Shown: one piece after another, positions 34,464-42,649 of the stretch
Layout: each line of letters begins with the position of its first letter
Numbering within the stretch: position 1 is the stretch's first letter
Origin: Haloferax mediterranei ATCC 33500
Lineage (GTDB): Archaea > Halobacteriota > Halobacteria > Halobacteriales > Haloferacaceae
Length of the DNA: 64,000 nt
Direction: 5' to 3'
Assembly (NCBI RefSeq): GCF_000306765.2
Contig: NC_017941.2
Span: 62,001-126,000 of the forward strand
Notes under the pieces: model-generated
What the model saw: the letters and a program-made list of their open reading frames with translations, nothing else
Told to the model about the DNA's origin: nothing
Database searches by the model: none
Made by a program: the position numbers and the translations under genes

Positions 34464-35153
34464 TTACTGGGTCGCCCGCTCGGCGGTGCCGTCGATATCC
34501 CGAACCGACCCGACAAGCAACAATCCGACCGCGTCGTTCAGGGCGTGGATAGCCACGAGAACGACCACGTCGCGCACGAGCAGGTACATCACGGTTGTCA
34601 ACAGCGCGGGAACCGCGATTCTGGCGACTGCGCCGCGGTCCCACCCGACCGCGTGGCTCGCCGTGAAGGCGACGAAGGAGACGCCCCCGGCGATAAGCGG
34701 ACTCCCGGTCACGTCGAGCAATCGCTCGATGGCGTAGCCGTGAAATAGCACTTCTTCGGTGATTCCGGCCGTTGCGGCGACGAACAGTCGGTGTCGAATC
34801 GACAGCGACGTGAACTCCGACATGTCGTTTCCGAGACCGCCCACCTCGAAGCGGTCGAAGAGCGGCGCGGTCAGCGCATTCGCCGCGAAAAGGGCGAAGA
34901 CGCCGCCGCCGACGACCGCGACGAACGAGAGCGGGTCGAGAGCACGTCCGGTCATCGACGACAGCTGTCGACCTTCGACGAGGATGACGTAACTACACAG
35001 GAGCGCGAACACCACCCACTTGTTCGCGTCGCTCACGAGGAGGTCCGTCCGGAGGTTGTCGGGTTCGGAGAGGTATCGGTCAGTGACCAGGCCGACGATG
35101 GACATTCCACCAAGGGCGACGACGAGGCCGCCGAGGATTTCGACATTCACCAC
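34464..35153 (-). CDS. CPBP-family intramembrane metalloprotease
   Basis: The 229-residue protein has six to seven hydrophobic segments and the CPBP (CAAX protease and bacteriocin-processing) motifs: [10 protein letters not shown] for the paired Glu, ASHAVGW for the first His, and [10 protein letters not shown] for the His-x3-Asn pair. In the first motif the usual Arg is His. These enzymes cleave membrane-bound substrates, often prenylated or toxic peptides. It lies 32 bases upstream of hemL in the same direction, possibly in one transcript. Confidence 0.85.
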   Translation of the reverse strand: MVNVEILGGLVVALGGMSIVGLVTDRYLSEPDNLRTDLLVSDANKWVVFALLCSYVILVEGRQLSSMTGRALDPLSFVAVVGGGVFALFAANALTAPLFDRFEVGGLGNDMSEFTSLSIRHRLFVAATAGITEEVLFHGYAIERLLDVTGSPLIAGGVSFVAFTASHAVGWDRGAVARIAVPALLTTVMYLLVRDVVVLVAIHALNDAVGLLLVGSVRDIDGTAERATQ

Positions 35154-35217
35154 GGGAGGGCACCGCTCATCGTCACGTCGCTTGGTGCGGAACGGAAAAA
35201 TGGTTTCGCGTGGCTTC

Positions 35218-35268
35218 GGTGCTCACCATATTTACCGGTGAGCGCCGTCCCGGTGCCGTCGACACCGG
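35218..35268 (-). terminator. Paired stem-loops after the first glnK
   Basis: GGTGCTCACC pairs with GGTGAGCGCC (35218-35246, one mismatch), and CCGGTG with CACCGG (35250-35268). They lie 23-73 bases beyond the glnK stop at 35291, in the transcript direction. No long T-run follows, so this may be a processing or weak termination site. Confidence 0.35.
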
Positions 35269-35290
35269 TAAGAGACTACAACAGTCCTTA

Positions 35291-35662
35291 TCAGACCGCG
35301 TCGCGTCCGGTCTTGCCGGTCCGAACCTGAATCGCGTTCTCGACGGGCAGGATGAATATCTTCCCGTCGCCCTTCTCACCCGTGTGGGCGGCGTCTGCGA
35401 TGGCATCGGCAACGTCCTCGGCGGGTGTGTCGGCGACGACGCACTCGACTTTCACTTTCTGGTGGAGGTCGACGGTGTACTCTTCGCCGCGCCACTGGCT
35501 CTTTTTGGCCGGTTGCGACCCGCGCCCGGAGACGTTCGTCACCGTGAGCGAGGGCGCGCCAACCTCGGCGAGCGCCGTCTTCACGTCGGCGAGTTTGTCG
35601 GGGCGGATGATGGCCATGACGAGTTTGATACCGCCGTCGTTCGGCAGGTCAGCGTCACTCAT
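35291..35662 (-). CDS. glnK: PII nitrogen regulatory protein
   Basis: PII proteins sense 2-oxoglutarate and ATP/ADP and block the ammonium channel when nitrogen is plentiful. This 123-residue protein has the core [20 protein letters not shown], the T-loop with conserved Tyr in [17 protein letters not shown], and the second signature [19 protein letters not shown]. It starts three bases after the amt stop, the usual amt-glnK pairing. The N-terminus ([11 protein letters not shown]) is slightly longer than in bacteria. The other copy, at 37423-37791, is nearly identical in the core. Confidence 0.96.
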   Translation of the reverse strand: MSDADLPNDGGIKLVMAIIRPDKLADVKTALAEVGAPSLTVTNVSGRGSQPAKKSQWRGEEYTVDLHQKVKVECVVADTPAEDVADAIADAAHTGEKGDGKIFILPVENAIQVRTGKTGRDAV

Positions 35663-35665
35663 GGC

Positions 35666-37036
35666 TTATTCGTCCTCCTGTGTCGTCATGAATCCATGCC
35701 CGTAGGGAATCCCGGAGCCGTCGGCGCGGATACCGGTGTCGGCGTCGGGCGAGCCGAATTCGGGGTAGGTGTCGACGCCGTGTTCGGCCGTGTCGAGTCC
35801 CTGACGCTCGTGGTCGGCGGAGACACGGACCTGTCCAATGGCGCGGAAGCCGCCGAAGATTGCCGTGGTGGCGACGAAGGTCCAGACGGCGATGACGCCG
35901 ACGCCGACCACCTGCGGAACGGCGAGCGAGACGATGGACGCGCCTTCGTGCCAAACGGGGACGGCGAACACCGGGTACAGGAGCGTCCCGAGAACGCCCG
36001 CGGAGCCGTGAACGGGGAAGACCGCACACACGTCGTCGATGCGGAGGCGCTTTTCGACGAACTCGAAGACGATTGGAAGTTGTGCGCCGGCGAGAAGCCC
36101 GACGACGAGAGCGCCGGGCCAGACGATGTCGTCGGCGATGGCGGTGATGCCGACGAGTCCGGCGAGAACGCCGTTTGCGACGTAGAGCGTGTCGACCTTG
36201 CCGGTCTTGTAGAACGCGACGCCGCCCGCGCCGAGTGCGCCCGCGGCCATGCCGAGGGTGGTCACGAGCGCGACCCGTCCGACGTAGGCGAACGAGCCGA
36301 GGGTCACGCCGCCGTCACTGTACGCGAGTGGTGCAGCGGCGGTACCGACGTTGAAGCCGTACCAGCCGAACGCGAGGATGAGCGTCCCGAGGACGGCGAA
36401 CGTGATGGAGTGGCCGGGGATGACGTTCGCGCTGCCGTCGGCGTTGAAGCGGTTCATGCGCGGGCCGATAATCCACGCGGCGGTGAGACCAGCGATGCCG
36501 CCCATTCCGTGGACAATCATGCCGCCGGCAAAGTCGTGGAAGCCGAGACCGTTGAGGAAGCCACCGGCCCAGGTGACGCCGACGACGACGGGGTAGATGA
36601 CGCCCGCGATGAGGATGGTGTAGGTCAGGTACGCACGAAGCCTCGCGCGGCCCGCCACTGCACCGGAGACGATGGTGGCGGCGGTCATGGCGAAGACGGC
36701 ACCGAAGAGCCAATCGACCCACGCGGTCGTCGCCGAGGCGTCGGGTGCGTAGAGACCCATGAAGGCGTCTGCGACGGTCGTTGCCGGGCCGCCGGTAAGT
36801 CCGGCGACGATTGCCGAGACGGCCGCACCGAGGAGGAAGAACACGATGACGCCGATACTCCACGTCAGGAGGTTCTTCGTGAGCTGATTTGCGACGTTCT
36901 TCGCACGCACCTGCCCGGCTTCGAGCATGGCGAAGCCGGCGTGCATGAAGAAGATGAGGAACGTGACGGTGAGGACCCACACGAGATTCACGCCCTCGAC
37001 GACCGAGGCGAGGTCTGCCTGAAGTGCGGTCAGCAT
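35666..37036 (-). CDS. amt: Ammonium transporter (Amt family), first copy
   Basis: The 456-residue channel has eleven expected helices and the twin-His pore motifs (HDFAGGMIVHGMGG and FPVHGSAGVLG). The C-terminal cytoplasmic tail (RVSADHERQGLDTAEHGVDTYPEF), which contacts GlnK, is present. The ATG at 37036 is preceded by a strong Shine-Dalgarno GGAGGAA at 37041-37047, unusual among the leaderless genes here. The likely TATA lies near 37152-37163, giving a leader of about 90-100 bases. It forms an operon with the PII gene downstream. Confidence 0.95.
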   Translation of the reverse strand: MLTALQADLASVVEGVNLVWVLTVTFLIFFMHAGFAMLEAGQVRAKNVANQLTKNLLTWSIGVIVFFLLGAAVSAIVAGLTGGPATTVADAFMGLYAPDASATTAWVDWLFGAVFAMTAATIVSGAVAGRARLRAYLTYTILIAGVIYPVVVGVTWAGGFLNGLGFHDFAGGMIVHGMGGIAGLTAAWIIGPRMNRFNADGSANVIPGHSITFAVLGTLILAFGWYGFNVGTAAAPLAYSDGGVTLGSFAYVGRVALVTTLGMAAGALGAGGVAFYKTGKVDTLYVANGVLAGLVGITAIADDIVWPGALVVGLLAGAQLPIVFEFVEKRLRIDDVCAVFPVHGSAGVLGTLLYPVFAVPVWHEGASIVSLAVPQVVGVGVIAVWTFVATTAIFGGFRAIGQVRVSADHERQGLDTAEHGVDTYPEFGSPDADTGIRADGSGIPYGHGFMTTQEDE

Positions 37037-37040
37037 ACGA

Positions 37041-37047
37041 TTCCTCC
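37041..37047 (-). promoter_or_regulatory. Shine-Dalgarno of the first amt
   Basis: Read on the minus strand the site is GGAGGAA, ending five bases before the ATG. It shows that this message has a leader. Confidence 0.7.
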
Positions 37048-37169
37048 GATATGCGATTCGAACGGGAGTTCAAGTGGACAGTCGTTCATGTTGGTGCTCG
37101 ATTCGCGACCGAATGTCTCGCGAATCATGGAAGATTGTATCCACATGTGAGTACATAATAGTTTGCGTT

Positions 37170-37179
37170 GACAATTGTC
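37170..37179. promoter_or_regulatory. GACAATTGTC palindrome upstream of the first amt promoter
   Basis: A perfect 10-bp palindrome adjacent to the presumed TATA region of amt (37152-37163). Position and symmetry suit a dimeric repressor or activator for nitrogen control. The regulator is unknown. Confidence 0.45.
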
Positions 37180-37230
37180 CATTTATTTCTAAAACTGAGG
37201 TCGTATGTTCGCTTTACAATGGGATATGAG

Positions 37231-37347
37231 ATATATAAGGGCGTAAGTCGCGGACTAACTGGACAAATGTTGCCAGACTATCCTACGTATGTAGTGTCAG
37301 TTTACTAATACGAATGGCTCGGGCAAACTGACACCCTCGACGGGTGT
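37231..37347 (+). promoter_or_regulatory. Strong TATA box followed by structured RNA-like segment between the ammonium operons
   Basis: ATATATAAGG at 37231-37240 is one of the best TATA boxes in the window and points into the region between the two amt-glnK operons, opposite to both. Downstream, GTGTCAGTTT (37294-37303) pairs perfectly with AAACTGACAC (37325-37334), and ACACCC (37331-37336) with GGGTGT (37342-37347). The two stems share bases and exclude each other. Only a 13-codon frame (37267-37308) is present. A small RNA or antisense RNA reaching the second glnK is plausible. Confidence 0.45.
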
Positions 37348-37363
37348 GCGCTCGCGCGAGTCG

Positions 37364-37371
37364 AAAAAAAA
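37364..37371 (-). terminator. T-run terminator of the second amt-glnK operon
   Basis: Eight consecutive Ts in the minus-strand direction, 52-59 bases beyond the glnK stop. Oligo-T tracts are sufficient terminators in archaea. Confidence 0.6.
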
Positions 37372-37422
37372 GGGGAGACTACCGTCCGGTTAGGGACTCA
37401 GGAGTACCATTCGTTGTTGTGC

Positions 37423-37791
37423 TCAGACTGCTGGACTCCCCTCCTTGCCGGTTCGAACTTGGACGGCTCCCTCGACGGGCAGGATGAATATCTTCCCGTC
37501 TCCTTTCTCGCCCGTGTGGGCGGCCTCCGCGATAGCGTCGACCACGTCGCCAGCCGGGATGTCGGCGACGACGCACTCGATTTTGACCTTCTGGTGAAGG
37601 TCGACGGTGTACTCTTCGCCGCGCCATTGGCCTTTCTTCGCGGGCTGTGAGCCGCGCCCGGAGACGTTCGTCACTGTGAGCGAGGGCGCGCCGACTTCGG
37701 CGAGTGCGGTCTTCACGTCGGCGAGCTTGTCGGGACGGATGATGGCCATGACGAGCTTGATACCGTCGTTTCCGGTCTCAGTCTCGCTCAT
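37423..37791 (-). CDS. glnK: PII nitrogen regulatory protein, second copy
   Basis: The 122-residue protein is almost the same as the PII protein at 35291-35662 across the T-loop ([17 protein letters not shown]) and the second signature ([19 protein letters not shown]), differing mainly at the N-terminus ([10 protein letters not shown]) and a few conservative positions. Its ATG overlaps the second amt stop (37788-37791). The paralogues can probably form mixed trimers. The near identity suggests a recent duplication or gene conversion of the pair. Confidence 0.96.
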
Positions 37792-39338
37792 TGGTTTTCA
37801 CCTCCGTCGACTGCGGCCGAATCGTTGCCTTCAGTCACGGCCACGCCGTTGTCGCCAACGACGTCGCCGTCAGTCCGGACATCGTTCCCACCGTCAGTCC
37901 GGACATCGTTCCCACCGTCAGTCCGGACATCGTTCCCACCGTCAGTCCGGACATCGTTCCCACCGTCAGTCCGGACATCGTTCCCACCGTCAGTCCGGAC
38001 ATCGTTCCCACCGTCAGTTGCGGCGCGCGTTCCAACGCCACGGTCGGGACCCGATTCGCCGATGAACTCTGGGTAGACCGAGACGCCGTGTTCGCCGATA
38101 TCGAGGCCTTCGAGTTCTTCTTCCTCCGAGACGCGGAGGCCGAAGACGGTGCCAGCGGCCGCGAAGACGACCGCCGAGGCGACGATGGTCCACAGGGCGA
38201 TGATGCCGACACCGGCGACCTGCATGACCAGTTGCGTGGCCGAAAAGCCGCCGACGGCGAACACCGGAATGAGGGCCGTGCCGACCGCGCCGGCGACGCC
38301 GTGGACGGCGAAGACGCCGCACACGTCATCAATTTTCAGCGAGTCGACGGTCCAGCGGTACGCGGGCAGGACGATTGCGCCGCCGAGTGCGCCGAGGACG
38401 AGGCCACCCCACCACGTGACGTGCGGGACAGCGCCCGTGACGGCCACAAGTCCGGCGAGCAGACCGTTCGCCATCCAGAGCGGGTCGGGCTTACCCTGGT
38501 AGTTCGTGGAGACGACCATCGCGGCCACCGCACCGGCACCCATGCCGAGGGTCGTCACGAGCGCGACGCGGCCGAGTGCGGCACCCATGAACTCCAGACC
38601 GCCGCTTTCGGTGGTTGCGAGGACGGTCGCCTGCGTGCCGACGTTGAAGCCGTACCAGCCGAACGCGAGGATGAGCGTCCCGAGGACCGCGAGCAGCATC
38701 GAGTGGCCCGGAATGGGCTGGCTCTCACCGCTCGCGCCGAAGCGACCCTTGCGCGGGCCAACCATCTTCGCGCCGACGAGACCGGCGACGCCACCGCACA
38801 TATGGACGACGGTCGCACCGGCGAAGTCGAGGTAGCCGACGCCGAGCGCGGCACCGAGATAGCCGCTTCCGGAGAGCAGGCCGCCGGACCACGTCAGGCC
38901 CTGTACGACGGGGTAGATGAATCCCGTGATGGTCGCCGCGAAGACGACGTACGCACGGAAATCCATGCGCTCTGCGACGGCACCGGAGACGATGGTGGCG
39001 GCGGTCATGGCGAAGACGGCACCGAAGAGCCAGTCAATCCACGCGCCGGAGTCGCCGATGTACGAGAACGCGGCGGCAACGTCGAAGCCGCCCGGCGAGG
39101 TGAGGCCGCCGACGATTGTCGCCACGCCCGCACCGACGACGAAGTACACGAGGACGCCGAGCGCCCAGTCGGTCATGTTCTTCATCAGCACGTTCCCCAC
39201 GTTTTTCGCGCGTACCTGCCCTGCCTCTAAGAGCGCGAACCCCGGCTGCATGAAGAAGATGAGGAACGAGACGACGAGTATCCACACGTAGTTGACCCCC
39301 TGTGCGACGACGTTGGGGTCGACCTGCAATGGAATCAC
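37788..39338 (-). CDS. amt: Ammonium transporter (Amt family), second copy with repeat tail
   Basis: The 516-residue channel has the twin-His motifs ([10 protein letters not shown] and [11 protein letters not shown]) and the GlnK-contact tail ([15 protein letters not shown]). Beyond the normal end it has about 85 extra residues, including six perfect copies of GGNDVRTD, and ends AAVDGGENQ. The repeat is acidic, hydrophilic and presumably disordered in the cytoplasm, close to where GlnK docks. The start is GTG at 39338 with Shine-Dalgarno GGAGGTGA at 39345-39352. Confidence 0.95.
37867..38017 (-). repeat. Six perfect 24-bp tandem repeats in the second amt
   Basis: Six identical 24-bp units run from 37867 to 38010, followed by the first 7-8 bases of a seventh. 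Each unit encodes GGNDVRTD. Because the unit is a multiple of three, slippage would lengthen or shorten the Amt tail without a frameshift. Perfect identity implies recent expansion or homogenisation. Confidence 0.97.
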
Positions 39339-39711
39339 GCGTGTTCACCTCCGTACGCAGACGGTGGACAGTTTGGTACTTTCCTACCGAATTCGTATTG
39401 ATTGTGGTTGTTTAGCACGCTTCGACTTCATGATAAGGTAATACATAAAGTGAAGGGTTGAGTTTGTCAATTTCTAAGGGTTGTAATACGAAGCTTGGAC
39501 AAAATAGATAACAATATTACGCATATAAGGTTGTAATTCGTCCATCGAATAGACGATTGTCTGCTTGTCTGTGGACGAACGTCCACGTAAATATTGCCAA
39601 AACTGGGCTGTTTCGATGTGCGCGTCGTGCTATCGACTCTTTCGCTCCGGTCGTCTCTGTTTTCGTGGCGCGGTCGTTTCTCGTCTCGAAATTCGGCCGT
39701 TTCGGGTGTGG
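39339..39711. promoter_or_regulatory. Control region of the second amt-glnK operon
   Basis: No gene is seen. Minus-strand features: Shine-Dalgarno GGAGGTGA (39345-39352); TATA-like CTTTATGTATT near 39439-39449, giving a leader of about 80 bases; a second TATA-like CCTTATATGC near 39523-39532. GGTTGTAAT occurs twice, at about 39479 and 39529, fifty bases apart. A perfect inverted repeat GTGGACG-AA-CGTCCAC lies at 39571-39586. These may be nitrogen-regulator sites; the last could equally belong to the hemB 3' side. Confidence 0.5.
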
Positions 39712-40704
39712 TCAGCGGCCCGCCGAAAGCTGCTTCGCCACGCTTTCGGCGAAGTACGTAATAATGAGGTCCGCACCAGCGCGTTTCAGCGAGAGTAACG
39801 ACTCGTGGGCGACACCGTCGAGGTCGAGCCAGCCCTTCTCGGCGGCGGCGTGGAGCATCGCGTACTCGCCGGAGACGTTGTAGGCGGCGACCGGATGGTC
39901 GTATGCTTCGCGGATGTCCCGAATGATGTCGAGGTACGGCAGTCCGGGCTTGACCATCAGCACGTCCGCGCCCTGCTCCACGTCGAGGGTGACCTCGCGC
40001 ATGGCTTCGCGGGCGTTGGCGGGGTTCATCTGGTAGTGTCTGCGGTCGCCGAAGGCGGGCGCGCCGTCGGCCGCATCGCGGAAGGGACCGTAGAAAGCGC
40101 TCTCGTACTTCGCGGCGTAGGACATGATTGGAATGTCCGAGTAGCCGGATGTATCCAATCCCTCGCGGATGGCACCGACCATCCCGTCCATCGCGGCGGA
40201 GGGGGCGACCATGTCGGCACCGGCTTCGGCGTGCGAGACGGCGGTCTTCGCCAGGAGGTCCAGCGTCGGTTCGTTCTCGACGGTGAGCGTCGGGTCGTCT
40301 TCGGCGTGTGATTCCAACACGCCGCAGTGTCCGTGGTCGGTGTACTCACAGAGGCAGACGTCGGTGATGACGTAGGCGTCCGTCTCGGCGGTGATACGTC
40401 GAACGGCTTCTTGCACAACTCCATCGCTTGCGTACGCGCGAGAACCCTGCTCGTCTTTCGACTCGGGAATCCCGAAGACGATGACGGCCTCGACGCCCGT
40501 TTCGAGCACTTCGGAAACTCGGTCGACCGCCGCATCGACCGGCACGCGCTCGTGTCCCGGCATGGACTCGATGGGAACACGTTCGTCGGCCGTCGCGTCC
40601 ACGAAGACGGGTGCGACGAGGTCCGTCGCGTCGAGTGTCGTCTCCGAGACGAGAGGCCGTATTCCGTCCGTTCGAAGCCGTCGCGGGCGGTCGGTAAGGT
40701 CCAT
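39712..40704 (-). CDS. hemB: Delta-aminolevulinic acid dehydratase (porphobilinogen synthase)
   Basis: HemB condenses two 5-aminolevulinates into porphobilinogen. The 330-residue protein has the zinc site DVCLCEYTDHGHCG (three Cys), the Schiff-base lysines in YAAKYESAFYGPFRDA and VKPGLPYLDII, and the typical N-terminus RPRRLRTDGIRPLV. The three-Cys motif marks the zinc-dependent class. It is transcribed alone, next to a divergent DedA gene, and completes the HemL-HemB-HemC-HemD series within this window. Confidence 0.96.
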   Translation of the reverse strand: MDLTDRPRRLRTDGIRPLVSETTLDATDLVAPVFVDATADERVPIESMPGHERVPVDAAVDRVSEVLETGVEAVIVFGIPESKDEQGSRAYASDGVVQEAVRRITAETDAYVITDVCLCEYTDHGHCGVLESHAEDDPTLTVENEPTLDLLAKTAVSHAEAGADMVAPSAAMDGMVGAIREGLDTSGYSDIPIMSYAAKYESAFYGPFRDAADGAPAFGDRRHYQMNPANAREAMREVTLDVEQGADVLMVKPGLPYLDIIRDIREAYDHPVAAYNVSGEYAMLHAAAEKGWLDLDGVAHESLLSLKRAGADLIITYFAESVAKQLSAGR

Positions 40705-40798
40705 ACGCGGGCTTCGGTCGGCGGCGGCAAAATGCCGTCGCTATCATCGTGGCTGACCATCACAACCGCTTTGTCGCCGCTCGAAAAACGTGCTATCG

Positions 40799-41311
40799 AT
40801 GAGTTCCGTCGTCGCCGAACTTCCGGATTTCCTCCGCGAACTCCTCGTCTCTGATTTCGCGTTTGTCGTCCTGTTTTTCGTATTCGTATTGGAGGGTGCG
40901 ATGCTTCTCTACGTCGCTCCGAGCGAGTTGCTCGTTCCCGGGGCGTTGATTCTCGTCGGCGAGGCGTACCTCCTTCCGATTCTCGGCATCGCCGTCCTTG
41001 GTGCTACTATCGGGCAGTTCGCACTGTTCCTTCTCGCAAAACGAGGCGGGCGCGAGTATCTCCTCTCGCGGTCGTGGTTCCGCATCGACGAGGCCAAAAT
41101 CGACCGGTTCGACGGCTGGTTCGACCGATGGGGACCACTCGTCGTTCCGGCGAGCAACGCGATGTTGTTCACACGCGGGATGCTCACGGTGCCCGCGGGA
41201 TTCGCCGAGATGTCGTCGCGGCGGTTTCTCGTGTTGTCGGCGGCGGGAACGCTCGTGTTTGAGGGCGCGCTCGCGGCGCTCTATCTTCTCAGCGGGCAAG
41301 TCCTGGCATAA
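40799..41311 (+). CDS. DedA/SNARE-associated family membrane protein
   Basis: The 170-residue protein has four to five hydrophobic segments and DedA-like motifs: VLEGAMLLYVAPSELLVPGA at the N-terminus, GATIGQFALFLLAKRGGREYL in the middle, and SNAMLFTRGMLTVPAGFAEM. DedA proteins act in membrane homeostasis and have been linked to lipid-carrier flipping. It is divergent from hemB with about 90 bases between them. The ATG at 40799 is chosen over a GTG at 40790; either is possible. Confidence 0.85.
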   Translation: MSSVVAELPDFLRELLVSDFAFVVLFFVFVLEGAMLLYVAPSELLVPGALILVGEAYLLPILGIAVLGATIGQFALFLLAKRGGREYLLSRSWFRIDEAKIDRFDGWFDRWGPLVVPASNAMLFTRGMLTVPAGFAEMSSRRFLVLSAAGTLVFEGALAALYLLSGQVLA

Positions 41312-41383
41312 AGTAGCCCGGCCGTGGTGGGCGGTTGGAGGTGGTAGGGAGTCCTTATTCGGGGTGCGTCCGTGAGTAGTCCG

Positions 41384-41548
41384 TCACTTCGTTCGGTTAA
41401 TGTCAAGCTTCTCTTTCAGGGCGGCGAGTTCTTCAGACTCGGCAAGTTCCTCGACCCGCTTGCGGAAGTGTCGCTCGCAGAGACCGACCTTGATGTGGTC
41501 TTTCTCGGCGGCGTATGCGGCCTCACGGTCGCAGTAGTGACACTGCAT
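41384..41548 (-). CDS. Small zinc-binding protein, DUF6757-like (54 aa)
   Basis: The 54-residue protein begins MQCHYCDREAAYAAEKDHIK and continues with GLCERHFRKRVEELA. The CxxC and CxxxH-type residues form a probable treble-clef-like zinc site. I recognise it as a conserved haloarchaeal family, from memory DUF6757. A TATA-like AGTTAAATCC near 41568-41577 lies at the leaderless distance. A long array of 21-bp repeats is found upstream of this promoter. Confidence 0.8.
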   Translation of the reverse strand: MQCHYCDREAAYAAEKDHIKVGLCERHFRKRVEELAESEELAALKEKLDINRTK

Positions 41549-41602
41549 ACGCCCTCTTCGGTTCCGATAGGATTTAACTCTACGCCCCAGACAGTCGGCG
41601 CA

Positions 41603-41750
41603 GTTATTCGCGTATTAATACGGGTAGCGTCGCTGACAACTGTAGTTAGGTGCATGGACAACTCCGGTTAGTAATACGGATAACTAGGTTAGAGACGCGA
41701 ATATAGCGGTTAGAAGCGTGGACATTCGGGTTAGAGTCCGTCTACCGCGG
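41603..41750. repeat. Array of degenerate 21-bp repeats (GTTAG-type)
   Basis: GTTAG recurs at 41645, 41667, 41688, 41709 and 41730, spaced 22, 21, 21 and 21 bases. Weaker units begin at 41603 (GTTAT) and 41624 (GTAG). Within units the middle often reads GGACA or GGATA, followed by CNCGG-like bases. The last unit overlaps the end of the PHP gene. The two-helical-turn period suggests protein-binding iterons upstream of the 54-residue zinc protein. Confidence 0.7.
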
Positions 41751-42525
41751 CGGCAAACCGAGCGAACTCGGATTCGGGCGGTCCGGCACGACCGAGCGTC
41801 TCGTCGTGGGCGTCGCTCCCGCCGGTCGCGAGGAGGTCGTACTCCTCGATTGCATCGTCGACGAGACCCGTGTCGACTTCGTATCCGTACGGATAGTATC
41901 GCTCGACAGCGTCGAGGTCGGCACACAGTTCGAGCGCGGTGGCCGGGTCGCGATAGCGGAACGGGTGTGCGAGACCGACCACTGAACACGCATCGCGGAG
42001 AATTTTCACGCCCTCGTCGAACGACGGGAGGTCGCGCGCGACGAAACACGGTCCGTCCGCGCCGATGAGTTCGTCGAACGCTCCCTGATAGTCGTACGGT
42101 GCGTCGCTGGCTTCGATTGCGTGGGCGATATGGGGTCGACCGATGCCCTCGTGGAGGTCCAAATCGAGGTCGACGCCGGTCGTCTCCTCGACGTATTCGA
42201 CGATTTTCCGCGCGCGCTCGATACGATTCGCTTGGAGTCGTTCGACCTCGGCGGTGAGTGCCGGGCGCTTCTGTACGCCGTAGCCGAGTAGGTCGACTCG
42301 ACGGTCGCCCGCGTCGACCCGTAGCTCGATGCCGTGGATGATTGTCACCCCGCCGCGCTCGATGACCGGCGCATGGAGTTCCGGGTGGTAGCGGTCGTGG
42401 TCTGTTACAGCGACCACATCAACACCACCCGCGAGAGCCGCATCTGGGAGCGTATTGATGGTGAGCAGCCCGTCAGAGGCGGTCGTATGGAGGTGCAGGT
42501 CCGCGACTGGCGGGTCGTCGTTCAT
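41731..42525 (-). CDS. PHP-domain phosphoesterase
   Basis: The 264-residue protein starts DLHLHTTASDG, the first metal motif of the PHP fold, followed by AVTDHDRYHPELHAP and later GLAHPFRYRD and GGSDAHDE. These are the metal ligands of stand-alone PHP phosphoesterases related to YciV/RnaseAM and histidinol phosphatase. The likely substrate is a nucleotide or nucleoside 3',5'-bisphosphate, but this is inference. The start at 42525 gives the usual short N-terminus. Its stop lies inside the GTTAG repeat array. Confidence 0.88.
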   Translation of the reverse strand: MNDDPPVADLHLHTTASDGLLTINTLPDAALAGGVDVVAVTDHDRYHPELHAPVIERGGVTIIHGIELRVDAGDRRVDLLGYGVQKRPALTAEVERLQANRIERARKIVEYVEETTGVDLDLDLHEGIGRPHIAHAIEASDAPYDYQGAFDELIGADGPCFVARDLPSFDEGVKILRDACSVVGLAHPFRYRDPATALELCADLDAVERYYPYGYEVDTGLVDDAIEEYDLLATGGSDAHDETLGRAGPPESEFARFAAAVDGL

Positions 42526-42649
42526 GTGTCGTGTTCCGAGTGAGGGGGCTACAAACGTTGCGCCGCATCTTTCATTAAGGTTCATTAAGGTATGCAATGG
42601 CTCTAAAAGACATACATGGAAAATCATTAAGGATGTGGTCCGCACAGCA

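Noticed and set aside
35210..37150. 646-codon plus-strand frame opposite the first amt-glnK operon
   Set aside because: Antisense to two well-defined genes; extreme Asp/Glu/Gly/Arg composition and no motif.
37867..38017. Regularly repeated 24-bp unit, considered as a CRISPR array
   Set aside because: The units are directly tandem with no spacers, lie in frame inside amt, and encode GGNDVRTD.
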